Source of the DNA: Candidatus Phaeomarinibacter sp.
GTDB taxonomy: Bacteria > Pseudomonadota > Alphaproteobacteria > CGMCC-115125
DNA: 6,647 bases
Direction of reading: 5' to 3'
Assembly: GCA_028279995.1 (NCBI GenBank)
Contig: JANQMQ010000328.1
Span: 1 to 6,647 of the forward strand
Below, one piece after another: positions 1-6,647 of this stretch. The notes beneath the pieces are model-generated. The model searched no databases. It saw only the letters and a program-made list of their open reading frames with translations, and was not told where the DNA came from. Positions within the stretch are counted from its first letter, which is position 1. Each line of letters opens with the position of its first letter. A program made the translations under genes and the position numbers.

Positions 1-122
1 AGCCCGGCACGCAGAATATCAGCCAGTTGATCCGCATCCGGACCATCCTGCCCCATATCCCGGGCCACAATGGAACGACGGGTTTTCAGCAGATGAAGAG
101 CATCATTTGTAGTTGCAGTCAT
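1..122 (-). CDS. Nitroreductase family protein, N-terminal fragment (runs off left edge)
   Basis: The reading frame starts at ATG 122-120 on the minus strand and stays open for 40 codons to the window edge. The visible protein begins MTATTNDALHLLKTRRS and continues with a Gly-Pro-Asp segment and a DQLADIL-like helix. The LLKTRRS motif (residues 11-17) followed by a GPxxxxL-type helix is the usual N-terminus of the YdjA-like nitroreductase family. In that family the Arg-Arg-Ser stretch contributes to binding of the FMN phosphate. Members are FMN-dependent, NAD(P)H-using oxidoreductases of about 180-200 residues, so roughly four fifths of the gene is missing. A weak AGGT Shine-Dalgarno (131-134) lies 8 nt before the start. 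The gene follows the secreted-protein gene on the same strand after an 80-nt gap with no clear terminator, so co-transcription is possible. Family assignment is fairly sure; the substrate cannot be told. Confidence 0.75.
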   Translation of the reverse strand, partial: MTATTNDALHLLKTRRSIVARDMGQDGPDADQLADILRAG

Positions 123-202
123 GCAATCAGACCTAAGAGCTATCGGATCCTCACCGACAACCTAGTGCCTTTGCAGCCATTCGCAAGAAGGAGAAGCACC
201 TG

Positions 203-1957
203 TTATTGCTGAACCGTTCCCCTAATTTCCGCGCGGATTTGTGGGGCCGGAGAAACCAGAAGGGACTCGACATCTATGTCCGGCGGATTTGCCGCCCCGG
301 ATCCGGCGACACCAGAGCGCAACTGGGACAAGGAGAAGTCCATGCGCACATCATATGTCCGCTCGGTCTGATTGCGCAGACGCTGCTCTGCTTCATACCA
401 GGCCCGCTTGCCGCTCCCGTCCCTGCAGGACGCAAGCTCGCCTGGGTCAGTCGCCCCCCACCGTCGCTCGACGCAGTGATACGGGTCGAATGACAGATCG
501 AAAAGCCTGTCATGCACATCGGCAAAGCCGAGGGAAACAGCATTGCCTGCTGAATTCGTGTAGGTGATGGAGCACGCCGCCGCCTCTTGCCGATACACAT
601 CAAGCAGATCCGCACGAATGTCGGTCCCAGTGTATTTGACACGCTCGCTTCCGTTCTCCACCAACTCCAGGAACCGGGCCACCTCATCGCGCAGTTCGAC
701 GAACGACGTCTTGAGACGCGCATCACGGGATGGCGTGGAATAGGTCTCCCATTCGCCGCTGGTGCCGTAGATGTTCTGCGGCAGCCGGGACGGTTGCGGT
801 TTGCGGTTGATGCCGGCGGAGATGGCTTCTTCCACCGCATAAACCCTATACGTCAGATCATCACACAGGCCACGCATCATGTTGCGGGTCTCTGTGAGCG
901 GGTCATAGACCAGATTGCGTCCCGCAACAGCGGTGCGGACCCAGTCGTGGTAATCAAGGCGTTGACCATTGAAGGCGAAACCTCCCCCACGCCACTGCCG
1001 CTTGTTGGGTGTCTCATTGCCGAAATACTGATCGACCGAGAAATCCTCCAGTTCGCTGTTTGCCGTATAGGTATAGTGCCCTCCCACAAGGCTGCCGTCC
1101 GAGGCTCGTGTTGCCCCGACAAGTTGCACCGGCCGCCAGTTCTTGAAGCCTGCACCCATGGTTGGACGCGCCCGCACGAATTTGCGGCCATAGACACCGC
1201 GGGTGATTGAGTTGTCCGGATGAGCGTCGATGTAGTGGATCCGACCGTCAGCATCCACGCGATACACCACTGCCACATGGCCGTTGGGATCATAGATGTT
1301 GGTGCCGGGGCGAATTGAACGCGGGTCGACGCTGCTCGAGTAGTGGTCCGCTGGGAGTCCACGCTTCTCTTCAGGGTGATAGCGGTACATGGCGGTCGAG
1401 ACATAGTTCGACACACGCCTCAACACGTCCGGCCCATCCATCGGCGCCTGGCCCGGCCAGTTGACGACCACCGACTTCTCGATGACGCGATTGCCGGCAG
1501 CTACATACCGTACATCGCGGGTATAGCCATTGGGAGCAACGGCTGAGGCAAAGGCAAACGGCAACCCGTTCATCCAGGCGAAATAGCCACGCAGCGTGTA
1601 GGGCAGGTCAGCACAGTCTGCGAAGTAGCGCACGCCCTTCGGGTTACGACCGCGATATACATTGACCGCGTGTTTGAGGCACTGGTCTGTCGTCCGGCAA
1701 TTGCTCTCCCCAATTGCCGTGATGAAGTCCTCATAGGCTTTTTCATCCGACGCCGTCCAACGGTCACGCAGGATACGCCAATGGCGCGCGGACCGCGCCG
1801 GCTGGATATCAACAGGCGACGTTTCTGCAGATGACATGGATGAATCTGACTGAGTTGTATCGTCAGCCTGCGCCGGTACAAATGATGCACCCGCCATCAT
1901 CAAACCAAATGCCAGCGAGCCCGCGCAACGCGCAAGCGTGTTCAATGGAGATTGCAT
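203..1957 (-). CDS. Exported protein with probable papain-like (NlpC/P60 or transglutaminase-like) Cys-His-Asp core, function unknown
   Basis: This is a 584-residue protein (numbered from the ATG at 1957) ending in TAA at 205-203. Residues 1-31 form a Sec signal peptide: a short Arg-containing n-region, a hydrophobic core, and a PAQA/DD cleavage site. A Ser/Asp/Thr-rich linker of about 25 residues follows. Residues 114-121 (DCADLPYT) put a Cys (C115) at the start of a helix. Residues 226-246 contain GHVAVVY and, further on, HYIDAH, giving H227 and D244 (or H246). This order, Cys on a helix then His and Asp on successive strands, is that of papain-fold amidases and transglutaminase-like proteins. 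I infer a periplasmic hydrolase or acyltransferase, possibly acting on the cell wall. The remaining ~320 residues have Trp/Tyr-rich and helical parts and Cys residues that could form disulfides; I recognise no domain there. An alternative GTG start at 1963 adds two residues, but it lies inside the ribosome binding site. The gene is divergent from the chemoreceptor genes. I am sure it is a real gene; the catalytic assignment is tentative. Confidence 0.85.
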   Translation of the reverse strand: MQSPLNTLARCAGSLAFGLMMAGASFVPAQADDTTQSDSSMSSAETSPVDIQPARSARHWRILRDRWTASDEKAYEDFITAIGESNCRTTDQCLKHAVNVYRGRNPKGVRYFADCADLPYTLRGYFAWMNGLPFAFASAVAPNGYTRDVRYVAAGNRVIEKSVVVNWPGQAPMDGPDVLRRVSNYVSTAMYRYHPEEKRGLPADHYSSSVDPRSIRPGTNIYDPNGHVAVVYRVDADGRIHYIDAHPDNSITRGVYGRKFVRARPTMGAGFKNWRPVQLVGATRASDGSLVGGHYTYTANSELEDFSVDQYFGNETPNKRQWRGGGFAFNGQRLDYHDWVRTAVAGRNLVYDPLTETRNMMRGLCDDLTYRVYAVEEAISAGINRKPQPSRLPQNIYGTSGEWETYSTPSRDARLKTSFVELRDEVARFLELVENGSERVKYTGTDIRADLLDVYRQEAAACSITYTNSAGNAVSLGFADVHDRLFDLSFDPYHCVERRWGATDPGELASCRDGSGKRAWYEAEQRLRNQTERTYDVRMDFSLSQLRSGVAGSGAANPPDIDVESLLVSPAPQIRAEIRGTVQQ

Positions 1958-1962
1958 GCCCA

Positions 1963-1968
1963 CCCCTT
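1963..1968 (-). promoter_or_regulatory. Ribosome binding site that sets the start of the exported protein
   Basis: Read on the minus strand this is AAGGGG, 5 nt before the ATG at 1957. That is a strong match at a normal distance. The in-frame GTG at 1963-1961 overlaps the site and has no Shine-Dalgarno of its own at a useful distance, so the ATG is the better start. Confidence 0.6.
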
Positions 1969-2089
1969 AGATCGTCCCTCAAGGCACCCGGACAAAAAGT
2001 TAACAGTTTCTACCAGCCATGTCGCTTACAACCTATGCGCACCAAGCGGGTGTTTACTCAACCTTAAAGTACGACATTTAGCTTTCCAC

Positions 2090-2138
2090 CCGGGGACGAC
2101 CCCGGCACACGTTTCTCGTGGCCGGGCATATAGGGGTT
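2090..2138 (+). promoter_or_regulatory. Structured leader with competing hairpins in front of the first chemoreceptor
   Basis: Two perfect or near-perfect hairpins share bases. Hairpin A is CCGGGG (2090-2095), loop ACGA, CCCCGG (2100-2105). Hairpin B is CCCGGC (2101-2106), one bulged A, CACG (2108-2111), loop TTTCT, CGTG (2117-2120), GCCGGG (2121-2126). They cannot form together. In addition GACCCC (2098-2103) can pair with GGGGTT (2133-2138), which contains the AGGGG Shine-Dalgarno (2132-2136) of the gene starting at 2147. The three pairings are seen directly. That they form in an RNA and control translation is inference, and requires transcription to start at or before about 2090. I found no convincing promoter boxes to confirm this. 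The stretch could instead be a DNA operator or chance pairing of GC-rich sequence. Confidence 0.35.
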
Positions 2139-2146
2139 GAAACGGG

Positions 2147-4303
2147 ATGCGATCCATATCGTTCTCGTCGGCGAAGCTTGCATTCAAGCTGCCGGCAGTC
2201 ATCGTCGGCCTTTCGGCAACAGCTGTTCTGGTCACCAGTGTTCTAGGTTTCTTCGGCGCAAGGTCAGCACTCGACCATGCGATCGAGAAAGAGCTGATGG
2301 TCATCACGTCCGACCGCGCGCACGCTGTCGAAACGTACCTCCACAGCATTGATGAGGAACTCAAGTTCCTCTCCCACAACGACATGATCGCTGATGCTGT
2401 CATTGCGTTTACAGAAGGCTGGGACGCGCTTGCGGGTGGGCAGAAATCGACACTTCAGCGCCTCTACATCACCGACAATCCCAACCCGACCGGCTCAAAG
2501 GAAGTTCTGGATGATGCCGGTGACGGATCGCTGTACTCGGACTATCACAACTACTATCACCCGTGGTTCCGGGAACTGCAGCAGCGGCGGGAATATTACG
2601 ACGTCTTCCTCTTTGATACCCGGGGTAACCTGATTTACTCGGTCTTCAAGGAGTTGGACTTCGCGACGGATCTCAAGGCCGGCGAATGGTCTGACAGTGG
2701 CCTGGGCCGTGTCTACAGAGGAGCGGCAAAGGCTCAGAACGGGTCTACCGTCTTTGACGACTTTGCGCCCTACGGCCCCTCTTCCGATGCGCCTGCCAGT
2801 TTTCTGGCAACTCCCGTCTTTGATCGCAGCGGCACCCGGATTGGCGTTCTCGCCTACCAGATGCCTTCAGGTGTCATCAACCGCATCATGTCCGAAGTGG
2901 AAGGGCTCGGCGAAACCGGCCAGAGCTACATTGTGGGTTCTGACCTGCTGATGCGCTCAGACTCGCGGTTTGACAAGGAAAGCACGGTCCTGGCCCGCAC
3001 CGTGGACATGCCTGCGGTTCATCATGCGCTGGAGGGTGGCCATGGCGTTGACTACGAACCCAGCCTCAATGGTCAGGACGCATTCGCGGCCTATTCGCAG
3101 ATCAGCATCTTCGGCACAAAATGGGCCGTCATTGCGGAAATCGAAATCGCGGAAGCAGAGCAGGAAATCACGGTTCTGCTGTACGAGTTCATCATCGTCG
3201 GACTTCTTGTCGTGGCTGTGTCCACAATCGTCGGCGTGTTGATCTCCCGATCTGTTTCAACGCCACTTACATCCATGACGAGCGTCATGCGCCGCCTTGC
3301 CGACCGTGACTGGGACGCGACAATTCCCAGCTTGGACCGCAAGGACGAGATCGGGGAGATGGCCGCCACGGTCAGCATCTTCAAGGAAAGCGGCATGGAA
3401 GCCGACCGCCTCAAGGCGGAAGAGGCAACCCGCGAGGAGCGGGCCGCGGAAGAAAAACGAGAGGCCATGAACCAGCTCGCCGACTCCTTCCAGACATCCG
3501 TTGGTGAAATCGTTGAGTCCGTTACCTCAACAGCGCAGGACCTCAAGGACACGGCACAAGGTGTCTCGGCCATTGCTGAAGAGACAACCGCACAGTCGTC
3601 AACTGTGGCGTCTGCGGCGGAGGAATCATCAGTCAATGTACAGACAGTCTCTTCTGCAACCGAAGAAATGTCGGCGTCGATCTCTGAAATGCAACAGCAG
3701 GTCATGAGATCACGGGATGTCTCGGAACGCGCGGCCGAAAGCGTGGAGAATGCTGCGCAGCAGGTGACGGGGCTATCCGATGCCGCCAACCAGATCGGTG
3801 AAGTCCTGGGTCTCATTCAGGATATCGCTGAGCAGACAAACCTTCTCGCACTGAACGCGACGATTGAAGCTGCCCGTGCCGGCGATGCAGGCAAAGGCTT
3901 TGCCGTGGTTGCCAGCGAGGTAAAGGCGCTTGCAACACAGACCCAGAAGGCGACGGAGCAGATACGCCAGCAGATCGAAGGGGTACAGACGGAAAGCCAG
4001 ACTGCCGTCAGTGCCATCGGCGGCATCCGGGACGTCATCACTCAGGTCAGCGAGATCAGCCATTCAATTGCCGCGACCATCGAAGAGCAGGCATCAGCAA
4101 CAGCTGAGATCGCCAAGAACGCGCAACAGGCCGCATCTGGAACCCATGAGGTTTCATCCAGTGTCCAAGGCGTCAGCGAGGCATCGCAACAAGCGTCCGC
4201 TGCATCGACTGAACTCCTGGCATCTTCAGGGGCATTGACGCAGCAGAGCGACGCTATGCGGCAGCAAGTGGAGGAATTCATCACCAGAATTCGGGCCGCG
4301 TAG
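2147..4303 (+). CDS. Methyl-accepting chemotaxis protein with double-Cache-like sensor, HAMP and MCP signalling domain (paralogue 1)
   Basis: This is a complete 718-residue transmembrane chemoreceptor. Transmembrane segment 1 is at about residues 14-36 and segment 2 at about 344-367, enclosing a ~300-residue periplasmic sensor. The sensor looks like a double Cache domain: a distal part with YYHPWFR (136-142), YSVFKE (164-169), SGLGR (184-188) and PVFDR (223-227), and a proximal part with GLGETG (253-258) and MRSDSRF (269-275). It lacks the known amino-acid-binding Cache motif, so I name no ligand. HAMP spans about 367-420, with Pro373 and DEIG (400-403). A charged coiled coil (about 416-445) leads into the signalling domain, whose hairpin tip (about 561-577, [16 protein letters not shown]) is the CheA/CheW contact. 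Glu pairs at 507-508 and 646-647 in ATEEMS and IEEQAS contexts are likely methylation sites. The C-terminus ([10 protein letters not shown]) has no CheR-binding NWETF-type pentapeptide, so it probably relies on other receptors or on untethered CheR. The start is supported by AGGGG 10 nt upstream and by the equal N-terminal length of the neighbour. Confidence 0.97.
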   Translation: MRSISFSSAKLAFKLPAVIVGLSATAVLVTSVLGFFGARSALDHAIEKELMVITSDRAHAVETYLHSIDEELKFLSHNDMIADAVIAFTEGWDALAGGQKSTLQRLYITDNPNPTGSKEVLDDAGDGSLYSDYHNYYHPWFRELQQRREYYDVFLFDTRGNLIYSVFKELDFATDLKAGEWSDSGLGRVYRGAAKAQNGSTVFDDFAPYGPSSDAPASFLATPVFDRSGTRIGVLAYQMPSGVINRIMSEVEGLGETGQSYIVGSDLLMRSDSRFDKESTVLARTVDMPAVHHALEGGHGVDYEPSLNGQDAFAAYSQISIFGTKWAVIAEIEIAEAEQEITVLLYEFIIVGLLVVAVSTIVGVLISRSVSTPLTSMTSVMRRLADRDWDATIPSLDRKDEIGEMAATVSIFKESGMEADRLKAEEATREERAAEEKREAMNQLADSFQTSVGEIVESVTSTAQDLKDTAQGVSAIAEETTAQSSTVASAAEESSVNVQTVSSATEEMSASISEMQQQVMRSRDVSERAAESVENAAQQVTGLSDAANQIGEVLGLIQDIAEQTNLLALNATIEAARAGDAGKGFAVVASEVKALATQTQKATEQIRQQIEGVQTESQTAVSAIGGIRDVITQVSEISHSIAATIEEQASATAEIAKNAQQAASGTHEVSSSVQGVSEASQQASAASTELLASSGALTQQSDAMRQQVEEFITRIRAA

Positions 4304-4337
4304 CACAGACGGCTACAGTTCACTGACGATGCAGATC

Positions 4338-4369
4338 GTGTGGTGCCGGGTCGAACTCCGGCACCACAC
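4338..4369 (+). terminator. Strong stem-loop after the first chemoreceptor, possible terminator without a T tract
   Basis: A perfect 12-bp inverted repeat, GTGTGGTGCCGG (4338-4349) and CCGGCACCACAC (4358-4369), encloses an 8-nt loop. It begins 34 nt after the stop codon of the first chemoreceptor. The bases that follow are AATCCC, not a T run, so it is not a classic intrinsic terminator. A short CCCG-CAAAA-CGGG hairpin followed by TTT lies just downstream (4379-4394) and might assist. It may end or stabilise the first mRNA and so separate the two receptor genes into different transcripts. Confidence 0.45.
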
Positions 4370-4490
4370 AATCCCATGCCCGCAAAACGGGTTTACCTCA
4401 AATTATCCGGCCTTCGCTCATGGTTTGACACATGACCACCAGAGCTGGGCACTCACATTAGCAGACACTCATATTCGGGGGACGAGGCAT

Positions 4491-6647
4491 ATGAAGATAG
4501 CCAAATTCAAACAGTTGAAGCTATCTCAGAAACTACCTGCAATCATTGTCGGACTTTCGGTAACGGTCGCTGTTGTGACCACCAGCCTGGCATTCTTTGG
4601 AGCCAGTTCGGCATTACAAGACCAGATCAGAAACAAGCTCGAGACAGTGGCTGCAGATCGGGCACTTGAGGTCGAAGAATACCTCGCCGCCCTTGGCGAA
4701 GAACTCGCCATTCTCTCAAACAGCACGTCGGTGATTGAAGCGATCGGTGCATTTGACGATGCCTGGCTGTCCCTCGGGTCGGACGCCCAGAACCGTCTCC
4801 AGCGAGAATACATTCATGACAACCCCCACCCTCTTGGCCAGAAGGACGCGCTGGTATCTCGCGATGACGGATCGCTCTACTCCCACACACATGGCTACTA
4901 CCATCCATGGTTTCGCGATCTGCAGCAGCGCCGGTCGTACTACGATGTCTTCCTGTTCAACACGAAGGGTGACCTCGTCTACTCGGTTTTCAAGGAAACC
5001 GACTTCGCCACTAACTTCGTAAACGGAGAATGGGCCGAGTCCGGCCTTGGCCGTCTCTACAGAGCAGCACTTGAAGCAGAGACGGGCACCATCGTCTTTG
5101 ACGACTTTTCACCCTACGGACCGTCAGGTGGCGCAGCTGCAAGCTTCATCGGAGCACCGGTATTTGATCGCATCGGCCGCCGCGCCGGTGTTATCGCTTA
5201 CCAGATCCCTGCGCCTGTGCTGAACGCACTGATGGCAAAGTCCAATGGGCTTGGTGAGACGGCGGAAAGCTATCTCGTCGGCCCGGACAACATGATGCGT
5301 TCGGACAGCCGGTTTGTGGATGAGCCCACGACAATGGCGCTTGAGGTTCGCAATGATGCGGTTGCACAGGCACTCGCCGGCAACACCGGCTTTACCGAAA
5401 AAACCAACTTCAAGGGAGAACCGGCATATGCCGCGTTCAACGGTGCGGACATCTACAATACCCGCTGGGCTGTGGTCGCCAAGATCGACAGTGTTGAGGC
5501 AAATGGTCCGATCACGTCGCTCATGCTGCAGTTTCTGATTGTCGGGGCTCTCGTTGTTGCAGGGGCAGCCTTCATTGGTTTGGTCGTCGCCAGAAGCATC
5601 ACAAAACCGCTGACATCGATGACATCAGCGATGGATGGACACGCCAGGAAAGTATGGTCCACGGAAATACCCGGGCTGAACCGCGAGGATGAAATCGGCG
5701 CGATGGCAGGCGCAGTGAAGATCTTCAAGGAAGCCGGTCAGGAGTCCGAACGCCTTCAGGCAGAAGAAGCCGAGCGTGAAGCCCGGGCCGCAGAAGACAA
5801 GCGACAGGCCATGCATCAGATGGCCGACGACTTCGAGACGTCTGTTGGTGAGGTCGTGGAAGCGGTTGCTGCAACTGCCCAGGACCTCAAGACGACGGCT
5901 GAGGGTGTGTCGACAATCGCTGAGAAGACAACCTCTCAGGCGGCCAACGTGGCATCCGCAGCAGAAGAGTCTTCCGTAAATGTGCAGACTGTGTCTTCCG
6001 CAACAGAAGAGATGTCGGCCTCGATCTCTGAGATGCAGCAGCAGGTTATGCGGTCCCGCGACGTATCGGAACAGGCCGCAAGGAGCGTTGCTGATGCTTC
6101 GACCCAGGTGACAGGACTGTCTGACGCTGCCAATCAGATCGGCGACGTACTGGCGCTTATCCAGGACATCGCGGAACAGACAAATCTGCTGGCCCTTAAC
6201 GCAACGATTGAAGCCGCACGGGCCGGAGATGCCGGCAAGGGATTTGCCGTTGTAGCAAGCGAGGTCAAAACCCTGGCCACGCAGACGCAGAAAGCCACGG
6301 AACAGATCCGCCAGCAGATCGAAGGCGTTCAGTCTGAAAGCCAGACCGCTGTGTCAGCCATTGGCGGCATTCAGGATGTGATCGCCCAGGTGAGCGAGAT
6401 CAGTCAGTCGATTGCGGCAACCATTGAGGAGCAGACTGCAGCAACGACAGAAATCGCACGCAATGCACAGCAGGCTGCGAGCGGAACGCAGGAGGTATCT
6501 TCTAGTGTTCTTGGCGTAAGCGAAGCATCGCAAGAAGCATCTGCCGCTTCCTCGGAGCTTCTATCCTCTTCCAACAGTCTTGCCGAACAGGGCGATGCTT
6601 CATGCGTTCGCGCAAAGCATCGCCCTGTTCGGCAAGACTGTTGGAAG
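4491..6647 (+). CDS. Methyl-accepting chemotaxis protein (paralogue 2), 3' end lost in terminal fold-back
   Basis: The frame opens at ATG 4491, with GGGGGA (4477-4482) and GAGG (4484-4487) upstream, and stays open to the window end with no stop. Residues 1-703 align with the first receptor with no gap: transmembrane 1 about 14-36, double-Cache-like sensor (YYHPWFR 136-142, YSVFKE 164-169, GLGETA 253-258, MRSDSRF 269-275), transmembrane 2 about 344-367, HAMP with Pro373 and DEIG 400-403, coiled coil, and the EQTNLLALN tip at 562-570. Glu pairs at 507-508 and 646-647 are kept. By my count the sensor is about 52% identical to the first receptor and residues 491-690 about 90%. The role is the same: a membrane receptor signalling to CheA/CheW, with a ligand that may differ. 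From about base 6600 the translation (Ser-Cys-Val-Arg...) no longer resembles a receptor, because it reads the fold-back. About 15 residues and the stop codon are missing. The disruption is probably a sequence artefact and not a true pseudogene. Confidence 0.93.
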   Translation, partial: MKIAKFKQLKLSQKLPAIIVGLSVTVAVVTTSLAFFGASSALQDQIRNKLETVAADRALEVEEYLAALGEELAILSNSTSVIEAIGAFDDAWLSLGSDAQNRLQREYIHDNPHPLGQKDALVSRDDGSLYSHTHGYYHPWFRDLQQRRSYYDVFLFNTKGDLVYSVFKETDFATNFVNGEWAESGLGRLYRAALEAETGTIVFDDFSPYGPSGGAAASFIGAPVFDRIGRRAGVIAYQIPAPVLNALMAKSNGLGETAESYLVGPDNMMRSDSRFVDEPTTMALEVRNDAVAQALAGNTGFTEKTNFKGEPAYAAFNGADIYNTRWAVVAKIDSVEANGPITSLMLQFLIVGALVVAGAAFIGLVVARSITKPLTSMTSAMDGHARKVWSTEIPGLNREDEIGAMAGAVKIFKEAGQESERLQAEEAEREARAAEDKRQAMHQMADDFETSVGEVVEAVAATAQDLKTTAEGVSTIAEKTTSQAANVASAAEESSVNVQTVSSATEEMSASISEMQQQVMRSRDVSEQAARSVADASTQVTGLSDAANQIGDVLALIQDIAEQTNLLALNATIEAARAGDAGKGFAVVASEVKTLATQTQKATEQIRQQIEGVQSESQTAVSAIGGIQDVIAQVSEISQSIAATIEEQTAATTEIARNAQQAASGTQEVSSSVLGVSEASQEASAASSELLSSSNSLAEQGDASCVRAKHRPVRQDCWK
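6568..6647. repeat. Perfect 33-bp inverted repeat ending at the window edge (fold-back)
   Basis: Bases 6615-6647 are the exact reverse complement of 6568-6600. The 14 bases between them contain a further TGCG-TTCG-CGCA mini-hairpin (6603-6614). The left arm is normal chemoreceptor coding sequence (residues about 693-703), and the right arm is that same stretch read backwards. A perfect palindrome of coding sequence ending exactly at the last base is typical of a chimeric or fold-back read at a contig end. A genuine hairpin telomere would also give a palindrome, but one placed about 15 codons before the expected stop of a conserved gene is unlikely. Confidence 0.95.

Noticed and set aside
587..1210. 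207-codon open frame on the plus strand inside the exported-protein gene
   Set aside because: It is antisense to a gene with a clear signal peptide and conserved motifs. The translation resembles no protein I know, so it is taken as a GC-rich shadow frame.
1964..2089. Divergent promoters for the exported protein and the first receptor
   Set aside because: TTGTAA, TTAACA and TTTACT boxes exist, but none has a convincing -10 partner at the right distance, so I cannot place a promoter.
3091..3816. 241-codon open frame on the minus strand across the first receptor's transmembrane, HAMP and signalling region
   Set aside because: It lies antisense to a highly conserved coding sequence. Its Ser/Ala/Thr-rich translation reflects the codons of the opposite strand, and it shows no domain or ribosome binding site.
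4344..4369. tRNA T-arm-like sequence (GCCGG GTCGAACT CCGGC followed by ACCACA)
   Set aside because: The stem is a continuous 12 bp, and no acceptor, D or anticodon arm is found upstream, since the first receptor's stop codon is only 34 nt before it.
4425..4430. Perfect TTGACA, possible -35 box of the second receptor
   Set aside because: No -10-like hexamer lies at 16-18 nt (GGGCAC, GGCACT or GCACTC are found there), so I do not call a promoter.
4446..4462. Sigma-54-like TGGGCAC...TTAGC
   Set aside because: The GG and GC elements are 11 nt apart, where the consensus needs exactly 10, and the TTGC part is imperfect.
6568..6647. Hairpin telomere of a linear replicon
   Set aside because: The arms consist of conserved chemoreceptor coding sequence about 15 codons before its expected stop, which fits a fold-back artefact better than a replicon end.

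Overview
The window looks like one whole draft contig from an alphaproteobacterium. GC content is moderately high by eye. The two chemoreceptors carry the alphaproteobacterial style of HAMP/linker (DEIG followed by an IFKE-type segment), and the coding is dense with short gaps. No ribosomal or other marker gene is present, so I do not go below class level. The idea that this is a complete contig rests on the right edge, which ends in a perfect fold-back of its own sequence, a common sign of an assembly or library artefact.

Layout. Positions 1-122 (minus) hold the first 40 codons of a nitroreductase-family protein that runs off the left edge. Positions 203-1957 (minus) encode a large exported protein of unknown function. 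It has a Sec signal peptide and a likely Cys-His-Asp papain-fold core (NlpC/P60 or transglutaminase-like). Positions 1958-2146 are a divergent intergenic region; on the plus-strand side it contains GC-rich, mutually exclusive hairpins just before a ribosome binding site. Positions 2147-4303 (plus) encode a complete transmembrane chemoreceptor (MCP) of 718 residues. Positions 4304-4490 contain a strong 12-bp stem-loop. Positions 4491-6647 (plus) encode a second MCP that aligns with the first without a gap for 703 residues and is cut off by the fold-back at the right end.

How the parts relate. The two MCPs are tandem paralogues. By my residue count they are about 90% identical in the cytoplasmic signalling region (residues 491-690) but only about 52% identical in the extracytoplasmic sensor (residues 41-340). 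This fits two receptors that feed the same CheA/CheW machinery while sensing different or differently tuned ligands. The minus-strand pair has no evident functional link to chemotaxis. No CheA, CheW, CheR, CheB or flagellar gene is present.

I see no mobile element, CRISPR array, tRNA or rRNA. The points most worth a second look are the terminal fold-back and the frame break it introduces, the switch-like leader of the first MCP, and the uncharacterised secreted cysteine-protein.
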